From Mycobacterium sp. ACS1612 (GTDB taxonomy: Bacteria; Actinomycetota; Actinomycetes; Mycobacteriales; Mycobacteriaceae): a DNA stretch of 64,000 nt. Each line of letters opens with the position of its first letter. The first letter of the stretch is position 1. The notes under the pieces are model-generated. The model saw only the letters and a list, made by a program, of their open reading frames with translations, made no database searches and had not been told where the DNA came from. The stretch covers positions 186,001-250,000 of the forward strand of contig NZ_LZHZ01000063.1 in the NCBI RefSeq assembly GCF_001667505.1. Direction: 5' to 3'. Positions 52,175 through 61,338 of this stretch are shown piece after piece. The position numbers were made by a program, and so were the translations under genes.

Positions 52175-53112
52175 AGTGGCTGCGCAGGGCGATCACCGTG
52201 CCGCTGGCGACCGTCATGATGATCGGCATCCTCGCGGTGTGGCCGCTGCTGCTGATCATCGGGGGCGTCGCCGGACTGATCGCCAGATCGAGTCTTTCGG
52301 TGCGGACGTTGGGCGTGCTGATGGCGTACGCGCTGCTCGAGCTTCGGGCGCTGTGGCAGCTGTTACGCGGCGGCCTCGACTGCGACGATTTCATGCGCGA
52401 CGTGCTAGACCGGGCTTACACCGTCGGACGCCGAACCCTCCATCTCGACGTGCAACTCGACGACGCCTCGCTCACGCCGGGACAACTGCCGCGCGACCAA
52501 CCGGTGATCGTGCTGTCGCGGCATTGCGGCCCGGGCGACACTCTGTTGGTGGCCTGGCTGCTCGCCATCCATTACGGGCTGCGGCTGCGGATTGTGCTCA
52601 AGGCGCTGCTGCGGTGCGAACCCGTTCTCGATCTCGCCGACGATCTGGGTTGCCTGTGCTTCCTGAAACATCGGGGCAGCAAGGCGCGCAGGCAGATTCG
52701 CGATCTCACCGCGTCGCTGGTAGGCGGGCAGGCGCTGCTGCTGTTCCCTGAAGGCGGGAACTTCACCTGGGTCCGGTGGCGCGAGGCGATCGTGCGGCTT
52801 CGCTCGACCGGCCGGTTGCGCGAAGCACGGCGGGCCTGGCGTCAGACGTACACGCTGCCCCCGCGCACCGGCGGCACTGCTGCGGCGCTGTCGGGCGCGC
52901 CTCACGCCAACGTCGTGGTGCTCACGCACACCGGTTTCTCGCCGGACGGTCGCGCCCGTGCGTGGTGGCGGCTGCCGATGGACCGGCGGCTGCTGGTCCG
53001 CACCGTGCTGGTGCCCGCCGAGGACCTGCCCGCACCCGATCAACTGGGTCCCTGGCTCGAGCGGACGTGGACCGGGGTCGACGCGTGGGTGGCCAAACAC
53101 GTCAGCCGTTAG
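52171..53112 (+). CDS. PlsC-family membrane acyltransferase
   Basis: 313 residues starting at ATG 52171, overlapping the patatin stop (ATGA). Two N-terminal membrane segments (about residues 8-38 and 48-66) precede a 1-acylglycerol-3-phosphate acyltransferase-like domain. Motif I is H118-C-G-P-G-D123 (SRHCGPGDTLL, the HxxxxD catalytic pair), and motif III is LLFPEGGNF. It transfers acyl groups from acyl-CoA or ACP to a lipid acceptor. Coupling to the patatin suggests a deacylation-reacylation pair for remodelling phospholipids or PIM-type lipids. The acceptor is not known. Confidence 0.9.
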   Translation: MKWLRRAITVPLATVMMIGILAVWPLLLIIGGVAGLIARSSLSVRTLGVLMAYALLELRALWQLLRGGLDCDDFMRDVLDRAYTVGRRTLHLDVQLDDASLTPGQLPRDQPVIVLSRHCGPGDTLLVAWLLAIHYGLRLRIVLKALLRCEPVLDLADDLGCLCFLKHRGSKARRQIRDLTASLVGGQALLLFPEGGNFTWVRWREAIVRLRSTGRLREARRAWRQTYTLPPRTGGTAAALSGAPHANVVVLTHTGFSPDGRARAWWRLPMDRRLLVRTVLVPAEDLPAPDQLGPWLERTWTGVDAWVAKHVSR

Positions 53113-53185
53113 AAGCAGGTGGGGGGTGCGCCAGCAGGCTCGTTGGCTGGCAGGCACGCAAAACAATGTCTGCTAGTTTGGCCGC

Positions 53186-53359
53186 ATGGATCGGTTCATC
53201 GTTCCCGCCGCAGCCAGCGTCGTTGTGGGTCTGCTGCTGGGAGCGGCCGCCATTTTCGGGGTGACCCTGATGGTGCAGCAGGACACCAAGCCGCCGCTGC
53301 AGCCCGGCGATCCCGCGTCGTCGGTGCTCAACAGGGTTGAGTACGGCGACAGGACTTAG
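53186..53359 (+). CDS. 57-residue membrane protein preceding aftD (Rv0236A-like)
   Basis: The short product (MDRFIVPAAASVVVGLLLGA in its first part) has one transmembrane or signal segment, residues 5-30, followed by a short external tail rich in Pro/Gln/Asp (QQDTKPPLQPGDPAS...EYGDRT). It is the homologue of the small conserved gene Rv0236A that lies directly before aftD in mycobacteria. The stop is immediately followed by the aftD ATG, so the two are coupled. A helper role in AftD insertion or complex formation is a reasonable inference; no function is established here. Confidence 0.85.
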   Translation: MDRFIVPAAASVVVGLLLGAAAIFGVTLMVQQDTKPPLQPGDPASSVLNRVEYGDRT

Positions 53360-56300
53360 ATGACCGCGCCGCTCTCGCGGCGCTGGCTGTCGGTAGTCGC
53401 GGGTGCGGCGCTGATCCTGACGTTCGCCCAGTCGCCGGGAAAGATCTCGCCCGACACCAAACTCGACCTGACCGCGAATCCGCTGCGGTTTCTCGCCAGG
53501 GCGTTCAATCTGTGGAACAGCGAGTTACCGTTCGGGCAGGCGCAGAACCAGGCATACGGCTATCTGTTTCCGCACGGTGCGTTCTTCCTGGCGGGCGATG
53601 TGCTCGGCCTGCCCGGTTGGGTGACCCAGCGACTGTGGTGGGCGCTGCTGTTGACCGTCGGATTCTGGGGGCTGCTGCGCGTCGCCGAGGCGCTCGGCAT
53701 CGGCAGCCCGACGTCGCGCCTGATCGCCGCGACCGCATTCGCGTTGTCCCCCCGGGTGCTGACCACATTGGGCGCGATCTCGTCGGAGACGTTGCCGATG
53801 ATGCTGGCGCCGTGGGTTCTGCTGCCCGTCATCCTCGCTTTGCGAGGGCAGTCCTCCGTGCGGGTGCTGGCCGCGCGGTCCGCGATGGCCATCGCCCTGA
53901 TGGGTGCGGTCAATGCGGTCGCGACTCTGACGGCCTGCCTGGCGGCCGCGATCTGGCTGGCCTGTCACCGGCCGAACCGGTTGTGGTGGCGCTTCACCGC
54001 CTGGTGGGCGGTCTGCATCGTGCTGGCCGTGTTGTGGTGGGTGATCGCGCTCGTCATGTTGGGCCGGATCAGCCCGCCGTTCCTCGATTTCATCGAGTCC
54101 TCTGGCGTCACCACGCAGTGGATGTCGCTGACCGAGATGCTGCGCGGCACGGACGCGTGGACACCGTACGTCGCGCCGAACGCGACGGCAGGCGCGTCGC
54201 TGGTGACGGGGTCGGTCGCGGTATTGGCGACGACGTTGGTGGCGGCCGCGGGCATGGCAGGCCTCGCGATGCGCACGATGCCTGCGCGCGGCCGACTCAT
54301 CGTCATCATGCTCACCGGTGTCGTGCTGCTGGCGCTCGGCTACTCGGGTGGACTGGGATCGCCTGTCGCCCAGCAGGTTCAGATGTTCCTGGACGCCGAC
54401 GGCACCCCGCTGCGCAACATCCACAAACTCGAGCCGTTGCTGCGACTGCCGCTGGCGCTCGGCCTCGCCCATCTGCTCGGCCGAATCACCTTGCCGGGCA
54501 GCGCACCTCGCAGGCAATGGCTGTACGCAATCGCGCACCCCGAACGCGACAAGCGGGTCGCGGTCGGCGTGGTGGTGCTCGTGGCGCTGGCGGCCGGGAC
54601 GTCGCTGGCGTGGACTGGCAGGCTCACCCCATCCGGCGCGTTCGACGCGATCCCGCAGTACTGGCACCAGACCGCCGACTGGCTCGACGAACACAACACC
54701 GATCGGGGTCGCGTGCTGGTGGCGCCCGGCGCCCCGTTCGCGACCCAGGTGTGGGGCAACAGCCACGACGAACCTTTGCAGGTGCTCGGTAGCAGCCCGT
54801 GGGGGGTGCGCGACTCGATTCCGCTGACGCCACCGGAGACCATCCGCGCGCTCGACTCGGTGCAGCGGCTGTTCGCCGCGGGCAGGCCCTCCGCCGGCCT
54901 GGCGGATACGCTTGCGCAACAAGGCATTTTATATGTGGTGGTGCGCAACGACCTCGATCCGGAGGCGTCGCGGTCGGCGCGGCCGATACTCGTGCACCGG
55001 GCCATCGAAGGATCGCCGGGCCTGACGAAGGTGGCTCAGTTCGGTGAGCCCGTCGGCCCCGGCACGCTGGCGGGCTTCATCACCGACAGTGGTCTGCGGC
55101 CGCGGTACCCCGCGGTGGAGATCTACCGCGTCGACGGGTCGCCGGGCATGCATCCCTACCTCGTCGACACCGACTCGATGGCCCGCGTCGACGGCGGACC
55201 CGAGGCGCTGCTGCGACTCAACGAGCGCCGCAGGCTGTTGGGGCAGACACCGCTGGGACCGATGCTGCTGACAGGTGACGCGAAACGCGCCGGGTTGCCT
55301 GCGCCCGTGGTGACCGTGACCGACACCCCGTTGGCCCGCGAAACCGACTACGGCCGGGTCGACGACCATACGTCGGCGATCCGCACCTCCGACGATCCGC
55401 GGCACACGTTCAACCGCGTCCCCGACTATCCGGCCGTCGGCGCCGAAACCGTTTACGGGCAATGGAAAGGCGGTCGCATCTCGGTGTCGAGTTCGGCGGC
55501 TGATTCGACGGCGCTGCCCAATGTGGCCGCCGCGACCGGGCCCGCGGCAGCCATCGACGCCGACCCCTCGACCAGTTGGGTGTCCAACGCGTTGCAGGCG
55601 GCCGTCGGCCAGTGGCTGCAGGTCGACTTCGACCATCCGGTCACCAATGCGACCATCACCGTCACGCCGAGCGCCACCGCCGTCGGGGCACAGGTGCGAC
55701 GCATCGAGGTGTCAACCGCGAACGGCACCAGCACGTTGCGCTTCGATCAGGCAGGCAAACCGCTGACCATCGCGCTGCCCTACGGCGAGACGCCGTGGGT
55801 GCGGCTGACCGCAGCGGCCACCGACGACGGTTCCGCGGGGGTACAGTTCGGCATCACCGACCTCACCGTCACCCAGTACGACGCCAACGGATTCGCCCAC
55901 CCGGTCAACCTGCGCCACACCGTGGTGGTGCCCCCGCCCCCGTCGAATTCCGCTGTGGCGCAATGGGATTTGGGGTCGGAACTGCTGGGCAGGCCCGGCT
56001 GCGCGCAGGGCCCCACCGGCACCCGATGCGCCGCCTCGATGTCACTCTCACCGGAGGAACCGGTCAACCTGAGCCGGACGCTGCACGTACCGGCGCCGAC
56101 CGCGGTCACGCCGACGGTGTGGGTGCGCGCCCGCCAGGGCCCCCAACTCGCCGACCTGATCAGTCAGCCCGGCGCGGCACGCGCGCTCGGCGACGCCGAC
56201 CCGATCGATGTGCTCGGCTCGGCCTACGCCGCCGCCGACGGCGATCCCGGCACCGCGTGGACCGCGCCGCAGAGCGTCGTGCAGCGCAAGACGCCGCCGA

Positions 56301-57625
56301 CCCTGACGCTCAAGTTGCCCACCCGCACCCAGGTGGCCGGACTGCGGATCACGCCGAGTTCGGCTGTGCTGCCTGCCCATCCGACGCTGGTGGCGATCGA
56401 CCTCGGCGACGGCCCCGAAGTGCGGGCGCTGTCGGCGGGCGGCGGGACACAGAAGGTCAGTCTGCAGCCGGTGGTCACCGACACCGTCAAGGTGTCCCTG
56501 CTGAATTGGAACGACGTCATCGACCGCACGGCGCTGGGCTTCGACCAACTCAAGCCGCCGGGCCTTGCCGAGGCGACGGCGCTGGACACCAGGGGCATGC
56601 CGATCGCCGCCGCCGACGCCGCGCGTAACCGGGCGCGGACCATCGATTTGCCGTGCGGCAAAGGGCCGATCATCGGCGTTGCCGGGCAGTTCGTCCAGAC
56701 CTCCGTCAGCACCACCGTCGGCGCACTGCTCGACGGCGAACCAGTGGCTGCCACACCCTGCCGGTCCGAGGCCATCACATTGCCCGAGGGCGAGCAGGAA
56801 CTGGTGGTCAGCCCCGGCGCCGCGTTCGTGGTGGACGGCGTCCAGTTGGCGGGCCCGCTGGTCGGCCAACTGCATTCCGCCGCAACGACTCCCGCGACCA
56901 CCCGCGACTGGACCGCTGACCATCGCACGGTGGACGTGACGGGTTCCGCGTCGTCGCGGATCCTGGTCGTGCCGGAAAGCCTCAATCCGGGGTGGACCGC
57001 GCACACCGCGTCCGGCAGCACGCTGACCCCGGTGACAGTCAATGGATGGCAACAGGGTTGGGTGCTGCCGCCGGGCACCACCGGACCCGTCACGCTCACC
57101 TTCGCTTCGAACACCACCTACCGCGCGGGTCTGATCGGCGGGTTGGCGCTGCTGCCGTTGCTTGCCCTGCTGGCGTTCCTCCCCGCGCGCAGACCCAAGC
57201 CCGACGCCCCGCCCGCCCGGCCGTGGCGACCGGGTCCGACGACGACCGCCGTCGCGGCGGTGGCGGTCACGGCGGCGATCTCGGGAATTGTCGGCGCCGT
57301 GATGGGCGGTGCGGCGCTCGGTCTGCGCCGTCTCGTGCGGCGGCGCGAAAAGCTGTGCGAGGCAATCACAATCGGCGTCACCGCCGGTGGCTTGATCCTG
57401 GCGGGCGCTGTGCTCAGCCAGAACCCGTGGCGGTCCGTCGACGGCTACGTCGGCCACTCGTGGGGCGTCCAGCTGCTGGCGCTGGCCTCGGTGGCGATGC
57501 TGGCCGCGTCGACGGTCGCCACTCGCGGTACCGGAAAGCCGCCCGACTCTCAGACGGGCGACCTAGCATCGGACCGGTGGCCAACCTCAACACCGCACGG
57601 GGAGCAATCGATACCGCAGATCTAG
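53360..57625 (+). CDS. aftD: Arabinofuranosyltransferase AftD
   Basis: 1421 residues (M. tuberculosis AftD is about 1400). GT-C fold: the N-terminal ~430 residues hold about a dozen membrane helices with the acidic loop NLWNSELPFGQAQNQAYGYLFP, which carries the catalytic-type acidic residue. The large periplasmic part contains carbohydrate-binding-like beta-sandwich modules (around residues 700-850 and 950-1050, e.g. AIDADPSTSWVSNALQ and AADGDPGTAWTAP). The C-terminus has further helices (from ~1255). AftD adds alpha-(1->3) or branching arabinose units from decaprenyl-phospho-arabinose to arabinogalactan and lipoarabinomannan, and is essential in mycobacteria. It is known to bind acyl carrier protein. 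The coding end overlaps the php gene by 49 bp. Confidence 0.96.
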   Translation: MTAPLSRRWLSVVAGAALILTFAQSPGKISPDTKLDLTANPLRFLARAFNLWNSELPFGQAQNQAYGYLFPHGAFFLAGDVLGLPGWVTQRLWWALLLTVGFWGLLRVAEALGIGSPTSRLIAATAFALSPRVLTTLGAISSETLPMMLAPWVLLPVILALRGQSSVRVLAARSAMAIALMGAVNAVATLTACLAAAIWLACHRPNRLWWRFTAWWAVCIVLAVLWWVIALVMLGRISPPFLDFIESSGVTTQWMSLTEMLRGTDAWTPYVAPNATAGASLVTGSVAVLATTLVAAAGMAGLAMRTMPARGRLIVIMLTGVVLLALGYSGGLGSPVAQQVQMFLDADGTPLRNIHKLEPLLRLPLALGLAHLLGRITLPGSAPRRQWLYAIAHPERDKRVAVGVVVLVALAAGTSLAWTGRLTPSGAFDAIPQYWHQTADWLDEHNTDRGRVLVAPGAPFATQVWGNSHDEPLQVLGSSPWGVRDSIPLTPPETIRALDSVQRLFAAGRPSAGLADTLAQQGILYVVVRNDLDPEASRSARPILVHRAIEGSPGLTKVAQFGEPVGPGTLAGFITDSGLRPRYPAVEIYRVDGSPGMHPYLVDTDSMARVDGGPEALLRLNERRRLLGQTPLGPMLLTGDAKRAGLPAPVVTVTDTPLARETDYGRVDDHTSAIRTSDDPRHTFNRVPDYPAVGAETVYGQWKGGRISVSSSAADSTALPNVAAATGPAAAIDADPSTSWVSNALQAAVGQWLQVDFDHPVTNATITVTPSATAVGAQVRRIEVSTANGTSTLRFDQAGKPLTIALPYGETPWVRLTAAATDDGSAGVQFGITDLTVTQYDANGFAHPVNLRHTVVVPPPPSNSAVAQWDLGSELLGRPGCAQGPTGTRCAASMSLSPEEPVNLSRTLHVPAPTAVTPTVWVRARQGPQLADLISQPGAARALGDADPIDVLGSAYAAADGDPGTAWTAPQSVVQRKTPPTLTLKLPTRTQVAGLRITPSSAVLPAHPTLVAIDLGDGPEVRALSAGGGTQKVSLQPVVTDTVKVSLLNWNDVIDRTALGFDQLKPPGLAEATALDTRGMPIAAADAARNRARTIDLPCGKGPIIGVAGQFVQTSVSTTVGALLDGEPVAATPCRSEAITLPEGEQELVVSPGAAFVVDGVQLAGPLVGQLHSAATTPATTRDWTADHRTVDVTGSASSRILVVPESLNPGWTAHTASGSTLTPVTVNGWQQGWVLPPGTTGPVTLTFASNTTYRAGLIGGLALLPLLALLAFLPARRPKPDAPPARPWRPGPTTTAVAAVAVTAAISGIVGAVMGGAALGLRRLVRRREKLCEAITIGVTAGGLILAGAVLSQNPWRSVDGYVGHSWGVQLLALASVAMLAASTVATRGTGKPPDSQTGDLASDRWPTSTPHGEQSIPQI

Positions 57626-58554
57626 GCGTCACGCTGATGCACGAACACGTGTTCATCATGACCACTGAGATCCTGCAGAACTATCCGGAGGCGTGGGGCG
57701 ACGAGTCCAAACGCATCGACGACGCGGTCGCCCGCCTGAACGAACTGAAGTCCCGCGGCGTCGACACCATCGTCGATCTCACGGTGGTCGGCCTCGGGCG
57801 GTACATCCCGAGGATCGCCCGCGTTGCCGCGCAGACCGACCTCAACATCGTCGTCGCGACCGGCCTGTACACCTACAACGACGTGCCGTTCTACTTCCAC
57901 TACACGGGGCCCGGCACCGTCCTGGACGGCCCCGAGACCATGACCGACATGTTCGTCCGCGACATCGAGCAGGGCGTCGCCGACACCGGTATCAAGGCGG
58001 CGATCCTGAAGTGCGCGACCGACGAACCCGGTGTCACACCCGGCGTCGAGCGGGTGTTGCGCGCCGTCGCTCAGGCGCACCGCCGCACCGGTGTGCCGAT
58101 CTCCACCCACACCCATGCGGCCACCCGGCGGGGACTCGAACAGCAGCGCATCTTCGCCGAAGAAGGCGTCGATCTGTCCCGCGTGGTGATCGGCCACTCC
58201 GGGGACACCACCGATCTCGATTACCTCGAGGAGCTGATCGCCGCCGGCTCCTACATCGGCATGGACAGATTCGGCGTCGACGTCTACCTGCCGTTCGAGG
58301 ACCGGGTCGCCACCGTCGCCAAGATGTGCGAGCGCGGACACGCCGACAAGATGGTGCTGTCCCACGACGCGTCGTGCTACTTCGACGCGCTGCCGGAGGA
58401 GACGCTGCCGATCGCGCTGCCCAATTGGCACTACCTGCACATCCACAACGATGTCATCCCGGCACTGAAGCAACGTGGCGTCACCGACGAACAGCTCACC
58501 GCGATGCTCGTCGACAACCCGCGCAAGATCTTCGAGGCGCAGGGCGGGTACTGA
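57577..58554 (+). CDS. php: Phosphotriesterase-like lactonase Php
   Basis: 325 residues from GTG 57577, which matches the family N-terminus (xNLNTARGAIDTADLGVTLMHEHVF in part) and places the start inside the last 49 bp of aftD. Binuclear metal-site ligands are visible: H22-E-H24, the carboxylated Lys in AAILKCATDEP, His in STHTHAATRRG, His in VIGHSGDTTD and Asp in LSHDASCYF. M. tuberculosis Php (Rv0230c/PPH) hydrolyses lactones, including acyl-homoserine lactones, and weakly hydrolyses phosphotriesters. The stop overlaps the ATG of the following acyl-CoA synthetase. Confidence 0.95.
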   Translation: MANLNTARGAIDTADLGVTLMHEHVFIMTTEILQNYPEAWGDESKRIDDAVARLNELKSRGVDTIVDLTVVGLGRYIPRIARVAAQTDLNIVVATGLYTYNDVPFYFHYTGPGTVLDGPETMTDMFVRDIEQGVADTGIKAAILKCATDEPGVTPGVERVLRAVAQAHRRTGVPISTHTHAATRRGLEQQRIFAEEGVDLSRVVIGHSGDTTDLDYLEELIAAGSYIGMDRFGVDVYLPFEDRVATVAKMCERGHADKMVLSHDASCYFDALPEETLPIALPNWHYLHIHNDVIPALKQRGVTDEQLTAMLVDNPRKIFEAQGGY

Positions 58555-60026
58555 TGACCGCACCCATCGCGCCGATCGGCGCCGAGTTCTCCCGACTGGC
58601 CGCGCTTGCGCCCTACGAACCGGCCGTCACCGCCGGCGGCCGCACCCTCACCAGGGGCGAACTCGACAAGGCGACCAATCGGCTGGCACGGGCCTACGCC
58701 GAACTCGGTGTGCGCCAAGGCGATTACGTGACGATCGTGCTGCCCAACTCGATCGAGTGGATCCAGGCCGCGCTGGCCGCGTGGAAACTCGGCGCGGTGC
58801 CCCAGCCGCTGTCGGCGCGGTTGCCCGACGCCGAACTCGAAGGTCTGCTCGACCTGAAGCCGCGGGCACTGATCGTGGGCCGCGACGATCCGCGCGGCGT
58901 GATTCCCAGCGTGCCCGGTGATTTCACCGGCGACCCCGACCTGTCCGACGCGCCGCTGCCCGAGGCGGTGTCGCCAGCGTGGAAGGCGCTGGGCTCCGGT
59001 GGCAGCACCGGCAGGCCCAAACTCATCGAGGCGGGCGGCGACAGCCGATTCCCCGGGGCGCTCGCCGGTTACGGGATGGGCGCCGCCGAGGGCGACACCC
59101 AGTTGATCGCGGTGCCGTTGAGCCACAACACCGGCATGACCACCGCGTCCATCGGCCTGCTGATGCGGCACCATCTGGTGCTGATGCCGCGGTTCGACGC
59201 CGCGGAGTTTCTTCGGTTGATCGCCGAACACCGGGTCAGCTTCATGGTGGTGGTGCCGACGATCATGCAGCGACTCCTCGCGGTGTACCGGGCCGACCCC
59301 GACGCGTACGACCTGTCGTCAGTGCGGCGCCTGTGGCACGTCGGTGCGGCGTGTCCGCCCGCCGTCAAGGAGGCGTGGATCGACATCCTCGGGCCCGAGG
59401 CGGTGTGGGAGTTGTACGGCGGCACCGAACTCCAGGCCTTGACGTTCATCAGCGGGACTCAGTGGCTGGAGCACCGCGGTTCGGTCGGCGTCGTGGTCGC
59501 GGGCGAGATGAAGGTGCTCGACGATGACGGCAACGAGTGCCCGCCAGGTGTGGTCGGTGAAATCTACATGCGGCCCGCACCGGGCAGCGCGCCGACGTAC
59601 CGCTATGTCGGGGCCACCGCGAGGAGTCGAGAGGGGTGGGATTCGCTCGGCGATCTCGGTTATTTCGACGCCGACGGTTTCTTGTATCTGAACGACCGTC
59701 GGGTGGACATGTTCACCGTCGGCGGCCGCAACGTCTACCCGGCCGAGATCGAGTCGGCGCTGTCAGCGCACCCGAAGATATTGTCCTGCTTGGTCGTTGG
59801 TGTGCCTCACGAGGATCTCGGCCAGGTGCCGTACGCGATCGTGGAAGCCGACGGGCTCGACGAAACCGATGTGATCGGTTTCCTGTCCGAGCGGATCGCC
59901 TCCTACAAGGTGCCGACCGCGGTCGAGTTCAGCGACACCCCGTTGCGCGACGACGCGGGCAAGGCGCGCAGGTCCGCCGTGCGGGATCAAATCATCGCGC
60001 GACGGCAGGTTCAGGCGCGTCGGTGA
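58554..60026 (+). CDS. FadD-type acyl-CoA synthetase
   Basis: 490 residues, ANL superfamily. The P-loop is GSGGSTGRPK, the adenylate-binding region YGGTELQALTF, the hinge LGDLGYFDADG, and the C-terminal catalytic Lys lies in DDAGKARRS. The size and layout match short FadD proteins annotated as bile-acid or cyclohexanecarboxylate CoA ligases. It activates a carboxylic acid, possibly the product of the Php lactonase whose gene overlaps it by one base. The last 35 bp overlap the convergent membrane acyltransferase gene. The specific substrate is not evident. Confidence 0.88.
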   Translation: MTAPIAPIGAEFSRLAALAPYEPAVTAGGRTLTRGELDKATNRLARAYAELGVRQGDYVTIVLPNSIEWIQAALAAWKLGAVPQPLSARLPDAELEGLLDLKPRALIVGRDDPRGVIPSVPGDFTGDPDLSDAPLPEAVSPAWKALGSGGSTGRPKLIEAGGDSRFPGALAGYGMGAAEGDTQLIAVPLSHNTGMTTASIGLLMRHHLVLMPRFDAAEFLRLIAEHRVSFMVVVPTIMQRLLAVYRADPDAYDLSSVRRLWHVGAACPPAVKEAWIDILGPEAVWELYGGTELQALTFISGTQWLEHRGSVGVVVAGEMKVLDDDGNECPPGVVGEIYMRPAPGSAPTYRYVGATARSREGWDSLGDLGYFDADGFLYLNDRRVDMFTVGGRNVYPAEIESALSAHPKILSCLVVGVPHEDLGQVPYAIVEADGLDETDVIGFLSERIASYKVPTAVEFSDTPLRDDAGKARRSAVRDQIIARRQVQARR

Positions 60027-61158
60027 CCGAACTGTCAAGCGGCGCTGGGTCGTTGCGCCGCTCCCACCGCCGCAACGCGTTACGGCACGGCGATTCGATC
60101 AGCGCGTAGCTGACCGCCGCGATGGCGAAGCCGAACACCACGGTGAGCACCAGCACCACCGGCATGTGCCCGTTGAACGCGAACTCACCGATGATGGGGA
60201 ACACCATCCACAGCGCCGCGAGGTGCCAGACGAACAACCCGTACGACCACCGGCCCAGCGTCACCATCGTGGTGTTGCCGAGCAGACGGTGGCCGGTGTC
60301 GGGCGGGTCCAGCACCAGCGGGGCGATCAGGGCCGCCGCGAGCACCGCACCCGTCGCGGTCTTCACGATGAACTGGCTCACGGTGCCGGGTGTCAGCCCT
60401 TCGGGGCCGGCGACGGGTGAGGCCGCGATCAGAAACGCTGCCACGGCGACGGCCGCCATCAGGACCCGCCGCCGCGCCAACCGGTGCGGCCACCCGACCT
60501 CGGTGACGGTCAACTCCGCCAGCAGCATGCCCGCGGCGAACCACGAGAAGAAGGCGGGCGGCCAGTTCAACGGGTTGACCCCGATCGGCGTGTGGATCGG
60601 CAGCAGCGCCCAGCCGAGGCTGGCGGCGGCCACGGCCGCGATCACAGGGATTCTGGCGCGCACCGGCAGTCGGCGCGCCAGCAGCGCCAAGAACGGCAAC
60701 GCCAGGTAGAAGGCGACCTCCACGGACAGGCTCCACATCTGGGTCAGCCCGGCGGTCAGCGTCAGCGGTACGTAAATCTGAGTCAGCGACAGATTCGCCA
60801 ACCACACCGTCAGGTCGGCCTTGGCGTCCGGCAGCAGCGTGAGAATCACCACGACCGCGACCAGGTAGCCCGGCATGATGCGGATCAGCCGGGACCGCAG
60901 GTAGTGCCCCGTCGGAGGCCGCGACCGCAACCCACGGGCGGCGGCGGCGTGACCGCGCCACAACAAGAAGCCCGATAACGCGAAGAAGACGGCGACGGCC
61001 AGGTCGAACCGGCCGAACAGCCTGCCGGTGACCCCGCCGCTGTGACCGGTCTGAAACGCGACGTGAGTGATGACGACGCCCACCGCGGCGCATGCGCGCA
61101 TGCCTTCGAGTGCGGGCAGGAAACCACGCGTCCCGCCGACCGCAGGGGCTTGCGTCAC
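59992..61158 (-). CDS. Membrane acyltransferase (acyltransferase 3 family, Rv0228-like)
   Basis: 388 residues with about ten transmembrane helices. Acyltransferase-3 signatures are the opening FLPALEGMRACAAVGVVITHVAF (in part), with an Arg and His in the first helix, FFALSGFLLWRGHAAAARG, and SLSVEVAFYLALPFLALLARR. The C-terminal part (SYGLFVWHLAALWMVFP; SYALIESPCRNALRRWE) is typical. Such enzymes O-acylate glycans or lipids in or across the membrane. It corresponds to Rv0228 in the M. tuberculosis gene order. The target is unknown. Confidence 0.92.
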   Translation of the reverse strand: MTQAPAVGGTRGFLPALEGMRACAAVGVVITHVAFQTGHSGGVTGRLFGRFDLAVAVFFALSGFLLWRGHAAAARGLRSRPPTGHYLRSRLIRIMPGYLVAVVVILTLLPDAKADLTVWLANLSLTQIYVPLTLTAGLTQMWSLSVEVAFYLALPFLALLARRLPVRARIPVIAAVAAASLGWALLPIHTPIGVNPLNWPPAFFSWFAAGMLLAELTVTEVGWPHRLARRRVLMAAVAVAAFLIAASPVAGPEGLTPGTVSQFIVKTATGAVLAAALIAPLVLDPPDTGHRLLGNTTMVTLGRWSYGLFVWHLAALWMVFPIIGEFAFNGHMPVVLVLTVVFGFAIAAVSYALIESPCRNALRRWERRNDPAPLDSSVTDAPEPAVAR

Positions 61159-61338
61159 GACGACCAGTGTGCCGTGCGGATCCGCCGACTGAAAAACGGG
61201 TAGTCAGGCGGCCATTGGCTAATGCATTCGTAGTAAGGATCGGCTTTAGTTTGGACTGTTAGGGTCGAACGGGTTTGCCGCCAGTCCCTGGTCGGGGCGG
61301 GGGCGAAGTGGTCTGTCGGGTAAGTGAAGGAGGGCGGC

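Noticed and set aside
56992..57576. Long upstream extension of the Php frame inside aftD
   Set aside because: It is the wrong frame of aftD. The Php N-terminus and metal motif fix the start at GTG 57577.
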